Shown: positions 33,653 through 46,121, numbered from the stretch's first letter. The stretch: 64,000 nt of DNA from Eublepharis macularius (GCF_028583425.1 NC_072805.1:11666001-11730000), one strand, 5' to 3'. Numbers and translations are program-made. The notes: a model not told the origin generated them from the sequence alone.

Positions 33653-34339
33653 GGGCTGCACAGAAGGACGAAGACGATCCAAATGTGCCCACCATCATTT
33701 AAGTGCTGCAAGCATCTGCAGCACCTGTGCAATCACTCTGAGGTCCAAACTACACAATATGCTTCTGGGCAAATCTGGACCAGATTCTCCATATGGAGCT
33801 CACTTTCCCTGCTGCCACACAGACGCTGCGGGGAATGGCATTTTAAAAATAGACAGGAGCCCGATTCTGCTCGTAACTGTGGAGATGGAGAGGTCTTGCC
33901 TCTGCCCCATGCTGTTTTCCCGAGTCAAAAAGGCTCTGTGGAAAATTCTCTTACCCATTTCAGAGCTGCTCATGAATGGAATACCGCACAACTCACCAAA
34001 AAAACACAATGTGTCATTTGGACCCGGGCTGTTGAGCCTTAATTTTTAACACACTTTCGTCAGATTTTTTCAGAACACTATCTTACAATTATCATTTCAG
34101 TCTTGAATGCTCAATGTTTATATTCAATCATTTATTAGGTATCATAATGTACCAGTGTAACTCTTTCTTTCACGCAACAGAATCCATTTAATGATTGGCT
34201 GCTGTACTGGGACCCTGTAAAAGATAACCGAACTGGGAAGGCAGGACAACATCAGCCACTGAATGAACTCTGGGACTTTACAGATTACCTTAAACAGAAA
34301 TGAAACACTGGAGACATCCCAGGTTCTTTGGTCTGCTGA

Positions 34340-34680
34340 TTTAGAGTTCTTTGAAGGATGCAGGATGCATCTGACAAAGATAACTGTGATTCTCGGAAGC
34401 TTATGCCACAGTAAAGTTGGTTAGTCTTAAAGGTGCTACTGGACTCTTTTCTATTTTGCTACTACAGACTAACACGGCTAACTTTTCTGGATCTTTGAAC
34501 GATAATGTGGACCAGAGTTATTATTTAGGGATGAACAAGATCTCCAGGGTTTTCCATTCCTACTTTATCTGACGAAGGGAGCTTTGGCTTTTGAAAGCTT
34601 ATATCCTGGAGATCTTGTTGCTCTTTAAGGTGCTACTGGACTTAAACTCTTCTGCTGCAGACAAATATCACTGCCCACCT
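34340..34680. repeat. Reptile inverted-repeat family fragments
   Basis: TTAGTCTTAAAGGTGCTACT, GGACTCTTTTCTATTTTGCT and AGACTAACACGGCTAACTT, then a second piece CTTTAAGGTGCTACTGGACT at 34,624-34,643. Same family as 24,500. Confidence 0.6.
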
Positions 34681-35431
34681 GGAATTACTTGGGGGAGGTA
34701 ACCGCCTATATTAGCAGCTCTTTTCTCTGCCTTTTCTATTTCTTTCTTCTTTGTGTCAGGGTGATAGGGATGCGCAAGGACAGGGAAGGTGAAAAAGGGC
34801 CAATGTTGTTGCGGGAATGTTGTTGTGGTTTATATGGATTATTTGCTGGGGGGGAGACATTTTGAAAATGACAGTAGTATAACACACAAGAAAAATAACT
34901 TTTGTGGTATTCTGCATGTTTATGAATCTTTATTGTGTGGTCCTGCCAACATAGATGTGTATAAATATTGCCTGTTCCAAGACAGAAGCTGTGGGCAGAT
35001 GTATCATTTCAGCACGATTCCTCCTTTACTCCTGCAGCAGTCCTAGCTGCTTCAGAAACTGGATAATCACAAAGATGTAAAGGGAAGAGGAAGCTTTGCT
35101 AGGGGAGGGAGGTCCTTTACGTCTTCAAAAGATGAGCAAAGGCAGGAGTTACAGGGGAAATGTACCCTCTGGCGAAGGGAGGAATTTTAATAAGTAAGAA
35201 AATGTTCTTTGGGAGGAATGAGTAGCCAGGCACAATTTTAAACCTTTTTCATAGCTTCCTTCTCCTCCATCAGTCATCTTTAAACAACGTGAAATGTGAG
35301 AACCACATTTCGCTTTCAAACTGTGGTTTGAGTACTGCCAAAATGAGATTTCCCAACACAGGGGAAATTGTCCTGCCAAAGTCATCTGGGTCCCTTACAA
35401 CAAATAAACACACAACACCTGGCCATCCTCA

Positions 35432-35602
<171 letters not shown>

Positions 35603-36823
35603 TCACCCTAGGATGCGATATGGGCTAGCCTGATATTTCACAGACTTGACAGCTCCACATCCGGTTTCCGGCATCGTCAGAGGCCGTCGTCTGACAACAA
35701 GTAAATCTCAACAGCCAACATTCTGTAATTCGTTAGTTAGGCAACACATGTCAGGGCTGCTTCCACACATCGTCCGATATCGTGCTACAATCATTTGCGC
35801 CTGGATCATCCAGTGGAGACAGGACAATCCATTTGCAAAGGATTGCTACAGCACAATAGTGTGGTACTCCAAGATGTATGGATGCAGCCAAAGTTGGCTC
35901 TTCCATCTACTACGAAACTATGGATCATTGATGTTTTTCCATTGGCAGAGCGGATGTTAATCAGCAGCAGTTTCGACCCTGACAGATCTGCGATATGTCT
36001 CTTGGTTAGGAAGGGGACTGAGAATGGGGCTCAGGCCTGATCATCCTTCCCCCTTTTCCACCTTGCCCCTCTCTTGCTGCACTTTTGCTGCCTAACTCAC
36101 CCCCTGCTGGTGGCAGGCCTCCTCTCACTCCAGCAGAGGCTATGGAAGAAGATTTTGAATGCTTGATGACCTAATCTCGGGGAATTCTGTTTTTCCCATG
36201 TCAGCCAATCAACCAACCAGCACTCTCCTGGTCCTCAAATCCTTATGTAATCACAGGAGCATTGACCCCTGTACAGTAGCAGCCAATAGTAACTGGATTG
36301 CCCAGCAAGAAATGTGCATGAGAGAATGAAGGGGTGCCTTAGGGCCAGCTACACATTCATGTTTTTAATGAGTTGGGTCTGCGTTTCCTGGACCCAACTC
36401 ATGTTCTCTGCAGCCACACAGCAGCTGCTGCAGGGAATGGCTTTTTTTAAAAAGAGAGAGAGAGCCCAAATGGGCTGAGAATTCCACCATGGGGGGAGGA
36501 AGGGCTCCTGCTGCCTTCCCCTCCAAGCTGTTTTTGGAACCAAGTCATGTTACCTGTGTCATGGGTCAGTCTCACTCTCTAAGCCCCTCACATGCAACCC
36601 AAATGAGAAAACGGCACATGAGGTTGCCTGCTTCCCTGGGCTCTGGAATTCTCTTCCTTTAGCCATCTTTTGGCAACTGTGCTCAGACTAACCTGCCCAC
36701 AGAGTGGCTGCAAAGGTCTAATGGAGGAGAGGGCCATGACAGAACTCGGCATTGGCAGTAAAGCCTTTTTCATTTGAAGGAAGGCCAGGATAGAGGACAT
36801 TACACGTTCCTTGTGTGCCTGAC

Positions 36824-36942
36824 CTTATTTCTCCAAATACGGATCCGGCTTTCAAGGTCACCAGGATCGTCTTCCCATCAGGTCCTCCTAGTACCTGGAC
36901 TTGCCCGGCTTGAATGATGTACATCTCTCTGCCAATTTCTCC
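36824..36942 (-). CDS. CNGB1: CNGB1 exon: CNBD beta-roll
   Basis: This 119-bp exon encodes [39 protein letters not shown] and two bases of a Ser codon. GxxGxEMYII and the FGEI motif of the phosphate-binding region are typical of CNG and HCN nucleotide-binding domains. The acceptor is GTTTTAG and the donor GTCAGG is non-optimal. The protein is unbroken across the junction to the exon at 35,433. Confidence 0.97.
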
Positions 36943-37226
36943 CTAAAACCAAAACGAATTGTGATCCGTGCAGCACAGTGGATCGGTCTGCCGTCCAAGC
37001 TACGCAAGCTGGTTTTCAATGTGACTTTCTTTATTTTCATCAGATCAGAAGAAGACAAAACAGCTTTCCAACCAGAACGCTGATTTGGTTCACTTTCTCT
37101 CTTTAACAGTTTCAGCTTGCAAGTCTTTTCCAAAGAGCATCCTCAGGTTGCACTGATATTTCCTCCCAGTATCTTGCAGTGTAATGGTTCTCAGAAAATC
37201 CTAAGCAAGGACTACTAGATGACCTA

Positions 37227-37835
37227 GGAGCGCACTACAAGGGACGAATGACACTTGCTTGGCAAGTGAAGAGACTCAGAGCCAAAACACACGAGAAGAA
37301 ATACCTAGATTCAGCACGTGTTCTCTTACCTCAAGGATTGCCGGGATCTGTAGGCGTCCTGGAAGCTTAAAGTTTAGCATTTACAGAGCAGCAGGAAGGG
37401 AAATACAGGTGCCTGCATTTCCCTTCCCCTTCCTGCTGCTCTGTAAATGCTAAACTTTAAGCTGCCAAGACACCTACAGTTCCCAACAAACCTTGAGGTA
37501 AGAGAACAAGTCTAGCATTTACAGAGCAGAAGGAAGGGGAAGGGAAATGCAGGCGCCTGTATTTCCCTTCCTGCTGCTCTGTAAATGCTAAACTTTAAGC
37601 TTCCAGGATGCCTACAGATCCCAGCAAACCTTGAGGTAAGAGAACACGTGCTGAACCTAGGTGTTTCTTCTCGTGTGTTTTGGCTCTCACATGTATTCCT
37701 CCCTGTTCACTTGCCATTCACTTGCGCTCCACTTGATCAAGTGGAGCGCAAGTGAATGGCAAGTAAACAGGGAGGAATTCACATGAGTCTCTTCACTTGC
37801 CAGGCAAGTGTCATTCGTCACTTGTAGTGCGACCC
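37227..37835. mobile_element. Fold-back MITE (GGAGCGCACTACAAG ends) hosting another MITE
   Basis: The ends are GGAGCGCACTACAAGGGACG and complementary CTTGTAGTGCGACCC; CTA flanks both sides. The arm ACGAATGACACTTGC resembles the element at 3,264. A different MITE is inserted at 37,279-37,686. Confidence 0.85.
37279..37686. mobile_element. GAGCCAAAACACACGAG-end MITE, nested
   Basis: Ends GAGCCAAAACACACGAGAAG and their complement are flanked by TCA on both sides. The interior holds several alternating copies of TAGCATTTACAGAGCAG and its complement, suggesting internal duplication of the palindrome. Confidence 0.88.
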
Positions 37836-38275
37836 CTAGGCTAAGCACACGAATATAGCTCTTTTTGAAATGTAACTCTCTTCTTTGCCATTACTGCCTC
37901 TAGTGACAGGGAGCTACATTTGGTTTTACCTTTTCAGATGTTACAACAATGTGTGCCAGGAGCCCACTATCTGCAATGCTCCTGATATACCATAATATGT
38001 GCAGCCACCATTCCATGTGAAGAGGGCAACATGTGGGTTTTCTATGAACATACAGCTTCAGTATACACTATGTGAAAATGATTCAAAATGTTTACAGTGA
38101 ATAAATTACTACAGGAGGAAGGTGATCTTGATTAATTTCAAAATCAATGGGACATGTTTTTCATGACAGGATTACCTTACACCCTGCTAAACCAAACCCC
38201 CATACATATAAACCAATTTGGCTATGAATCTGCAAGGAACAAAATAAGTCTAGCCATAGTATCACTGGAACTTCA

Positions 38276-39160
38276 GGCTGAATCCACATGTCCATTGTTT
38301 TGCGCATTTTTTTCACCACTGTGGCGCTAAACTCACAGCTGCTCACACGCTGCTCACATATTTCACAAAACTTCCACCATCAATGCGCCATAATTGTGTT
38401 TCCATGCTGTCCTGCTTGAGAAACCTGGAAATGCTTTTTCCGCACCCACTTTTTAAAAACAAAATCACTTTCATTGCACTATTACGAAGTCGCATTCTGA
38501 AAAAGAAGCCCCCTTCACAACCAGTGACAATTTCCCGAGACAAGTAAACAATTATTGCTCATGCCTCTGAATTCCAGCCATTTCCGTTTCCAAATAAAAC
38601 TTAGAACTCCATCAAAGCATTGAACTTCTCCTTTCTTGGAAATTGGCAAACACGTAAGAACAGACGTAAGGCTTCCGCACACCTCCCTTCCCCTTTAGCG
38701 GACAGCATCAGAAATCCCATTGTTGTTTGAAAGGGAATCAAAGTTCATGGAACACTTTAATGTGTAATAGCCAGGACTGCATCTTGGTTATTTCAAATTT
38801 GCTCGCCAGAACAACGAAACAATTGATCTTGAGCCTACTGTCACGAGCAAAGAGTAAGCCAATCACAGACACCAAAGGGGGAGTGGCTATTTCCAAGTTT
38901 AAAGCAGTGAAACAGCGATACAGCGCCAATCTTAGATTTTTTTTTTTAAGGGAAAGGAACGGAACGTGTGTCGTCATCGCTGACGAAAGTAAAAGGCTCC
39001 ACCCAGTATCACACTTTCCTCACAGGCATGTGGAGAACTGATAGCGCCACAAAGATGCTCTAAGAGCATGAATGTGAATGTCCAATTCATGATAGCAGGA
39101 TCAACCCAACTGCCATGAATGCGCAAGAAAAGCGGAAGGTGAGTGCGTGTGGATTCGACC
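38276..39160. mobile_element. 885-bp terminal-inverted-repeat element
   Basis: GGCTGAATCCACATG at one end and CGTGTGGATTCGACC at the other, flanked by TCA on both sides (38,273-38,275 and 39,161-39,163). Subterminal blocks (TGTGGCGCTAAACTCAC against TGATAGCGCCACAAAG) also pair. No transposase frame; a non-autonomous PIF/Harbinger-like element is inferred. Confidence 0.78.
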
Positions 39161-39496
39161 TCAGTCATTGTCAAAAGTGAAAAATAACATCTAATCAGTA
39201 TAAAAATCATGTTAATAACTCTGTTCCAACAAATGTAATCATATCAGTATATCTTAATAGTCAATGTGGCCCCCTCTGCAGATACTTTAATCCATGGATT
39301 GGGCCCATATAGAGAGAAGGACAGGGAATCTCCCTCCCCAAAACAGAAGAATATGTTGGAATATAGGCTGCAGGTTCTGACATTCGGTCATTATGGGTTA
39401 ATGCGTTTACCCAGTGTGCTATTGTTTGTATTAACCCGAAAGGGAAATCTGGCAGAGAGCCAAGAGCCTAATCTAACTCAAAGCCTGGGAAACTAA

Positions 39497-39730
39497 GAGC
39501 CAAGCTACAAGTGACGCCTGACACAGGTTGGACACTTGTCAGCTTCCCTCAAGTTTTGACGAGAAATGTAGGCATCCTGGTCTTGCAGCTCGGCTCTCCG
39601 ACTGCTGTCCAATGGACTTTTCAACTGTCACTTGTCCAACATTCCACCAAACTGCCTACATTTCCCATCAAAACTAGAGGGAAGCTGACAAGTGTCCAAC
39701 CTGTGTCATTTGTCACTTGTAGCTTGGCTC
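39497..39730. mobile_element. GAGCCAAGCTACAAGTGACG-end MITE, second copy
   Basis: Near-perfect inverted repeats flanked by TAA on both sides. The centre is shorter and rearranged relative to 11,709-11,910. Confidence 0.9.
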
Positions 39731-40549
39731 TAAGATGTGTTTGTAAACTACTATTGTCAATAGGCAGGTGATTTCTTTCTAGGGTCAAGAAGATTGCCAT
39801 AACTGGCATGGAGTCTCAGTCTAAGTTTGCACTTTGCAGTAGCAAGATGTAGCTGATAGACTTCTTCATTTTGTAGCAATACCGTGTACCTTTTTCCTTT
39901 AGAAGTAAACTTTTCTTAAAAGCAAGCAAAGCGTCTGACTCTCTATTGACTCTGATTCAAGATACATTGGAACTCTGAATTTAAACTATTTTTAACCCTT
40001 ACCCCAACAGAATACACCTGTGCAAACACACACAATGCCAATTGACCAGCTGTAGGGAGGGGAGGAGCCGGATCTCCCAGTGCGCCTTGATGCAGCCCAA
40101 CCCTGCCTGTGAGGGGATGCGGAGAAGCAGGAACTGTTTCCGCCTCCCCCCCCTCACACACACCAAGCAGTGAAGAGAAGGACAGAGAGGTGGGTGGACG
40201 GACAGGCATCTTTGCAGCCTGTGTACAGGCAGCTGGGCAGAGAGGAGGGGGATCCTCTGCCACCCCTGCCAGGCAGTCAGGAAGGGCAATGGGGAGGGGG
40301 AGGGCCAAGCAGAATCTCCCCTCCCACAAGTATCTTGGTGGGCGAGGGAAGGGAGAGCAGCAAGCTGCCTGGCAAGTGATAGGCCCAGCAGGGAAGTGAT
40401 GGGGTTATCCCCCCCCCACATGAGTCTCGCAGGTTTCCCACTTCTTATACCTAAAAAGTAATGAACAAGCCCTGAAGTGAGAGATGACTCTTTACAAACA
40501 GGTCACTTTTGTTATTTTGCCTCAGTTTTTGAAATCCAAAGAGCTTTTT

Positions 40550-40960
40550 CATGAGGTGAATCCAGACCCTTAGGCAGGCCTGGCGCATCCATGGAGGCAG
40601 TGCTGGCAGCCGCCTTGAGCGCTGAACTCTGAAGGAGGCGCCGTGCTGGCCCCCTGACCTGGAAGCAGGCTGCGTCCCCACTCTCCTCTCCACCCCTTTG
40701 TCGCCCGCCTTGGCCTCGGCCCCCGGACGCCCCGGTGGCATGGCAGCGAGCAGGGAGGCGAGCAGGGAAGCAAGCTGCCTCCCTGCCCTTTCGCCCCTGC
40801 TGCCTGCCTCAGGTGAGGGGGGGCGCTCCTGCGCAATGACGTCACAAGTGACATCATTGTGCAGGGCCAGAGAGTCCTGTTGCTGCCTCCCCCCCACACA
40901 GGGCAAGAGTCGCCACCTCCTGCCCCGGGAGCCCCACAACCACGCTACGCCCCTGCCCCT
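40550..40960. repeat. GC-rich repeat-derived island
   Basis: A GC-rich, CpG-containing block with AGGCAGTGCTGGCAGCCG and GACGTCACAAGTGACATCAT shares motifs with 44,550-44,945. It is more likely repeat-derived than a CpG-island promoter. Confidence 0.5.
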
Positions 40961-41206
40961 GCCAATCACCATGAATACTGAAAGCAGGCTGGAAAAGCTG
41001 GAAAAGCTTTTGGAGATGTTTTTAAAAGTCATCATTTTTAAGCCTAGTCACCGTTGCTATTGATGAGCATATACATCAGGATTTTTAAAAAAATTCTGGA
41101 AATCTGCCACATACTTTTTTGCATCATTTCAGGTCCCATAAAATTAATTTAAAATGGTGGGCAGATTTCAACATTTTTGTGAAATTTGATTCAGCGCAGC
41201 ATTTCA

Positions 41207-41314
<108 letters not shown>

Positions 41315-41402
41315 CTAAAACAAAAGGAAGGAAGAATTATTTAGTTTATACAAACATTATCAAGATTTATGTAAATGAACCCTGTGAGAACAGACAGAGT
41401 AC

Positions 41403-41500
41403 CTGAAAGAGCGGCACCTTGCTCACTATATCATAGTTCACATCGACAGCGATGTCCAGCCGCATCATTTCTGGTAACTGCCTCAGAAGTTCTGCTTCAT
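41403..41500 (-). CDS. CNGB1: CNGB1 exon: distal C-linker into CNBD
   Basis: This 98-bp exon encodes [20 protein letters not shown] and [13 protein letters not shown], the end of the C-linker and the first helix leading into the cyclic-nucleotide-binding domain. The acceptor is TCTACAG and the donor is GTACTC. It ends in phase 0. The 4.4-kb intron upstream (41,501-45,961) carries a long terminal-inverted-repeat element, a LINE remnant, a SINE and smaller repeats. Confidence 0.96.
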
Positions 41501-41930
41501 CTGTAGAACGGGACATTGAGCAAAAGATTCACCTACCCTGAAAGAACCATTTGCACAGACTGAGGAGATGAATTCTGCATTTGCGACAGATGCATCTGCA
41601 AAAGTCACCCCCATTTTATCATAATCAGATGTTGTGGATGAACTTAAGTCACCTCCTGACTTGAAGAATCCAGGGACTCACTGTCTTAAAAAAGCGAGTA
41701 TCTCTAAGCAAGTTTTCTGATGTCTTAGAGCATTTTCGTGTGTGACACAAAAACAAGTGTAAAATTCATGATGTTAGAACGAACCACTGGGTTTTCGAAA
41801 ACTGCTTCCTTCTGCTTCCACTTCCACATTAACAACATTCATACAACAGCAGAGGGGCTCCACGGCACCTCTTGGGTTGTGTGCAAAAAGGTCCCTATCC
41901 AGCATCTGCCTTGGCAGTAGAGGTTATTAT

Positions 41931-42804
41931 GGTCAAATCCACATTCACCCATTACCTGCATGTTTATCGGATATCTTCCGTTTGCCGCCAATCCGCGATT
42001 TTTTCCTCTTCGTTCACATTCCTGCTTCCAATCCGTCTTTCTCGCGCGTCCCTCCGGTCACATGGCCGCTCGAAAACCGCTTTTTTGGGCGGGACCTTTT
42101 TTTCCCGCCCATTTTTATAAAAAATTTTGAGCACACTTTTCCATTATTTCAATCTTGCCTTATAAAGAAACATTGAAGATAATGATGCCTCTCTTTCCCC
42201 CACTGACAGCACTGATGGCTCTCTCCCGTTTCTTTTTTGGAAATTTGGAAGCATGTGGGAAGCTTTCGTGGGCATTTCCTATGCAGGACAGTTCAGTGCC
42301 TGAATTTTACTGAAGTTTCACTTCCTTGGAGTGTCATTATTTCGATATTTCATAATTTTGATATTACAGTAATATAAAATAAAAATAATAAAAAACCGTT
42401 AAAAAGGAAGTTTCGCAAGTCCGTTCTGAGGATGGATTCACCCCAAAATGATTTTTCAAACTACCGGATTTGATTCAGAAACAGCATAATCAATAAATCC
42501 AATGCTATGAAGTCAAAAACAGTCTTTTGCAGACTACGGAGCACTTGCAAGTTGAATCAGCCAATAGGAACTCTCGGAACGGCCGGGGAGACAGGTAGGG
42601 GGGTGGTTTTTAAAAAAAACCACGTAAATTGCGCATTGGCCTGTTCACGGCCACCGTGAAACTCCCGTTGAAAATATGTGACCACATATTCGGGAGAAAT
42701 GCGAATGAAATGCGTCTGTTTAATGAGGTAATGTGACCGGCACTCGGGATTGCGTGGGGAATGCGGGGAACGTGCGACTTAGAATGAGGAATGTGGATTT
42801 GACC
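41931..42804. mobile_element. 874-bp terminal-inverted-repeat element
   Basis: GGTCAAATCCACATTC and GAATGTGGATTTGACC form the ends, very similar to those of the 38,276 element. The target duplication is unclear (TAT/TTT). No coding frame. Confidence 0.68.
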
Positions 42805-42879
42805 TTTTATTCCTTTCCTGGCCACAGCCTTCAGCCTAATCCCACACAAAAAAAGAAAAGAAAAAACCAGGATGGGTGG

Positions 42880-43480
42880 AAATCTCACTCTTATCACAAT
42901 GTTTTTTTTAATTTTTTTTTTTATTTTAAGCTGTGTTGCTAAAAGGTAGGATGCCAGTGACCTGGTAATGTATGGATCCTTATCTTGTAAAAGAAAAAGA
43001 AGGCTCTGATTAATATTTGTGAGCTCATTCTTAAGTATTGCGATAATCCATCTCTGTCTCTCCTTGCTGAAACTGGGACATTCAATAGCTAGATGAGCCA
43101 AGGTACCTGTCTTCCCCGTATTGCAGAAACACCAGTGTTCAAAAAAGGGAACTCTCAAAAAGTGACCTTTCATTTTATTTCTGAGGTCGATTCAATCTAG
43201 CAGTCAAAAAAAAAATCTCAATATGGGGGAACCGTCATGGACTTTAAATATGCTGGTAAGGTAGCTAGAGGTTCCAGTCCACTGTAGGCAAGGGGGCATA
43301 TCCTTCTTCTTCGCTGGTTTGTGCTTCTGGAATCTAGCATCAACAACTGCTTTTTGATAGTTATTTTTATTTATCTCCTTAGGCTCAAGGAGGCAATTAA
43401 CAAGCAAGTTGCAAGGACTCAAAACCAACATAACAGTCCATCAACAAGACAAAAACAACGCACAGAATTAAAAATGCGGC
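42880..43480 (-). pseudogene. Non-LTR retrotransposon ORF2 C-terminal remnant
   Basis: On the minus strand a decayed frame reads CNTGKTGTLAHLAIECPSFS followed by KERQRW, a Cys-His pattern like the C-terminal end of LINE ORF2 proteins. Downstream on that strand comes an A-rich tail (42,899-42,930). Upstream pieces (AVVDARFQKHKPAKKKD) are in a shifted frame. LINE class not determined. Confidence 0.55.
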
Positions 43481-43805
43481 CAAATCTGCCCAAACATTTT
43501 CTGCTATGAAATAAAACTCTTTCATGCCTTTTCAACGGCAGCAAGTGAAGTCAGCCTCCTCCATACCCACTCTGGCCACTCGGGAGACTGATGTATCATT
43601 TAGAGAGCCTGGGACCCCATTGCAATGCGCTTGATGCTCACCCAGGATTTCCAAATGCCTTTTGTGAGCTACTTTGAGTGCGTTCTCTGGACAAGCAGCA
43701 TATAAATTTCCTAAATGGATAAAATAATATCCCACCTTTCCCAATACCTGAAATACCAGAATACTTGAAACCACCTTTCCTGAGAGTTCAAAGGTACTAA
43801 ACATT

Positions 43806-44035
43806 CTTAGTGGTTAAGTGGTTGGGTTGCAAATCAGCACTCTGCTAGTTTGAATCCCACTACTGCCATGAGCTCAGCCTTGGGTAAGCCACTCCTCTCA
43901 GCCCCATCTCCCCAGCTGTGCTTTAAGGATAATAATAACACTGACTTTGTTCACTGCTCTGAGTTGACACTAATCTGTCCAGAAGGGCCGTATATAGGCA
44001 CACTGTTATTACTGTTATTATTGTTAGCTGAGTGC
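43806..44035 (+). mobile_element. tRNA-derived SINE
   Basis: GTTAAGTGGTTGGGTTGCAA, AGTTTGAATCCCACTACTGC, GGATAATAATAACACTGACT and CAGAAGGGCCGTATATAGGC then (ATT)n. It matches the 17,310 SINE type. Confidence 0.8.
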
Positions 44036-44549
44036 AAACAGAGCAGAAGTTACGCTGTGCTGATTAAAGAGACAAAAAGTTTATTTGAGGAAATACATAC
44101 TTGATAGTGAAGAGAGAGAGATAGGGATAGAGTCCTTGCTATCTGACTACATCTTGGAGAGAGAATGAATAAGGCAGGAGAGAGAAGAAGCAGGATATTG
44201 CCCTGTTTAGCCCAATAGGAGACAAGACAAGGAAATGACCCCCCCCAGGAAACAAGAGAGGTGCTGCTCTCACTGCCCTAACTAAGTGACCCTTGCTGCC
44301 CCCTGCATGGAAGGTCCTTCTTCCTTTCTGGCTGCTGCAGTACACCAGGCATTGCTATTTCCAACAATTATTAATATACAAATAAAAGCACACAGCATAT
44401 AAATTCCATCAGTTCAAAAACACAGAGAACTGCCAGCCTATGGTTTCGAATCACCAGCACAATCATCACAAAAGTGCCCTCTGAAAGAGAAATGTTTTAA
44501 GCTAATGGCAGAGTTTTCTAGTGGGTGCTGCCAAAGTGTTGCATGGGTA

Positions 44550-44945
44550 TGTATGTGCAGGGCCGGCACCACCATTGAGGCAGTGAGGCAGGCGTCACGG
44601 GTGCTGGGGCGCCGGGGGCGGAGGCACACACCATGGAGCTGGCATGCCTGGCCCGCAGCTGCTGCAGCCGGCCAATCCCGCGCTGCCACTGCCGCCACCA
44701 CATACCCCCAGCCGGGCGCAGCAGCCACAGGCCAGGCATGGCAGGCGTCCAGGGTGGTGTGCGGAGTGCGGGCAGCCTCCGCACGCCGCCCCAGCCACCC
44801 ACTGGCCAATGGGCCCAGCTTTGCTGCATGATAACATCATCACATGGTGACATCATCACGCAGGCCGGTGGCGTGCGTGCGCACTATGTGCGCGTGCATG
44901 TAGGGGCAGCCGCGGCCACCAGAAGCCCTGGTGCTGCCCCGGTGT
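44550..44945. repeat. GC-rich repeat-derived island
   Basis: GCAGGGCCGGCACCACCATT and GAGGCAGTGAGGCAGGCGTC open a CpG-rich block whose start resembles 62,166 (CCAGGGCCGGATCTAG). No exon is seen. Confidence 0.5.
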
Positions 44946-45270
44946 ATGTGCAGAGGAACAAATATCTGCACAGAGCCAGGCTTTATCTCTAACAAAGAAA
45001 TATAAGTTCTTAATTTAAGGAACTCTACTCAGGATAGGAAAGAAGTAGAGATAGCATTGTATTCTAAATATCTAGACTACGGGGCCAAGAGATGCAGGAA
45101 GCACGTCCTGAACTCAAGGCTGCAAGATGGAGAAAGACAGTAAGGAGAGGAAAGTGAAGACAGAAGGACGGAAGTCTCTAAGAATACCAATCTACAACGA
45201 AGAGATAGCATCAGGACGGCCCTTGGCCTCTCTGACTTGCTGACTCAGTTGTAGTCCCCCTCTGAAACCT

Positions 45271-45448
45271 GAGTCTGTCTACACAAGACACCTTGCATGG
45301 GGACACTCAAGTGAAAGATCTTACACTTGTTTTCCCATTATGGATACAGATGCACTGCCAGGGAGACAGAGGACACCTGAATATAAGACCGCACCGAAAG
45401 TAAATCACTTGAGCATCCCCGTGTAATATGCCTTGTGTAGAGAGACTC
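45271..45448. mobile_element. GAGTCT-end TIR element, short copy
   Basis: GAGTCTGTCTACACAAGACA at the left and TTGTGTAGAGAGACTC at the right form inverted ends; ACTCAAGTG against CACTTGAG pairs further in. No target duplication is evident. Same end type as 59,466 and 61,160. Confidence 0.6.
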
Positions 45449-45637
45449 TACAAGACAGTGTAAAGTCCTTCACTTCCTACGTAAGAGCCTATCCAAAAGA
45501 AAACAGCGAAAGGATCTGAAGATCGACTTCTCCACAAGAAGCTGATCTGCAGAAGGTCAGGAAAGCAGGCAACGGAGAAGAGGGGTATAATTCCAAGATA
45601 GCACAATCAGCAGGTTTACACCTGAAGGGGATAGCAG

Positions 45638-45829
45638 GGCCGTTTCCAGATGGCTTACCTTCACCCGGGACGTCACGCCTCGTTGCGGGGAAAATGCGAA
45701 ATATCGCGTTTCCTCGCGCGAGTTTTGCGCGACGTCGTTAAAAACTCGCGCGAGGAAACGCGATATTTCACATTTTCCCCGCAACGAGGCGCGATGTCCC
45801 GGGTGAAGGTAAGCCATCTGGAAACGGCC
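45638..45829. mobile_element. GGCC-end palindromic MITE, copy 4
   Basis: GGCCGTTTCCAGATGGC to its complement. The arms contain ATATCGCGTTTCCTCGCGCG. The triplets are CAG and CTG. About 90-bp arms are near perfect. Confidence 0.88.
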
Positions 45830-45961
45830 CTGGTGCACAGGCACATAGAGAGAAACAGGCAATTGTGCAAGATCACAGTTTTGCAAAGAACATAACTGAA
45901 AACTATGAACTAGTCCTAAGGACACCAGTGAAAAATAATCGAAATAGCTGATAAGCCTTAC

Positions 45962-46121
45962 CCAGCATGCCTTGAGAGTGCCAAGTGTATTCATACCATT
46001 TTTTGACCCTGTTCTGGACAGAATGGGGGATTCTGTAGAAAGTCATATACTTCACTGTGTTATCCATACAGCTGCGATAGTACGTTTGGCCAGCTGTGGC
46101 AGCACCCACCACATCTCGCAT
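45962..46121 (-). CDS. CNGB1: CNGB1 exon: proximal C-linker
   Basis: This 160-bp exon has a CTCATAG acceptor and a GTAAGG donor. It encodes [40 protein letters not shown] and [13 protein letters not shown], the helices of the C-linker that couple cGMP binding to S6 opening. All motifs are near-identical to known CNGB1 proteins. The terminal base G joins AT of the next exon to give Asp. Confidence 0.97.

Larger units (their letters stand above)
27875..33678 (-). mobile_element. DIRS-type tyrosine-recombinase retrotransposon, nearly complete
   Basis: This 5.8-kb element on the minus strand has inverted terminal repeats (27,930-28,086 against 33,495-33,652), an internal complementary region at 28,148-28,245 and three long open frames in the order gag, RT-RNase H, tyrosine recombinase. 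The plan is that of DIRS1-like elements, which copy RNA into a circular DNA and integrate with a tyrosine recombinase instead of an integrase, leaving no target duplication. I see no target duplication here. The 157-bp repeats read as identical, so the insertion is probably young, although DIRS replication can also homogenise ends. It lies in the CNGB1 intron between exons 35,433 and 27,670 in the same orientation as the gene. Confidence 0.93.

Noticed and set aside
40109..41063. GC-rich block as a possible CpG-island promoter
   Set aside because: The sequence shares motifs with other dispersed GC-rich repeats in the window and no first exon is visible.
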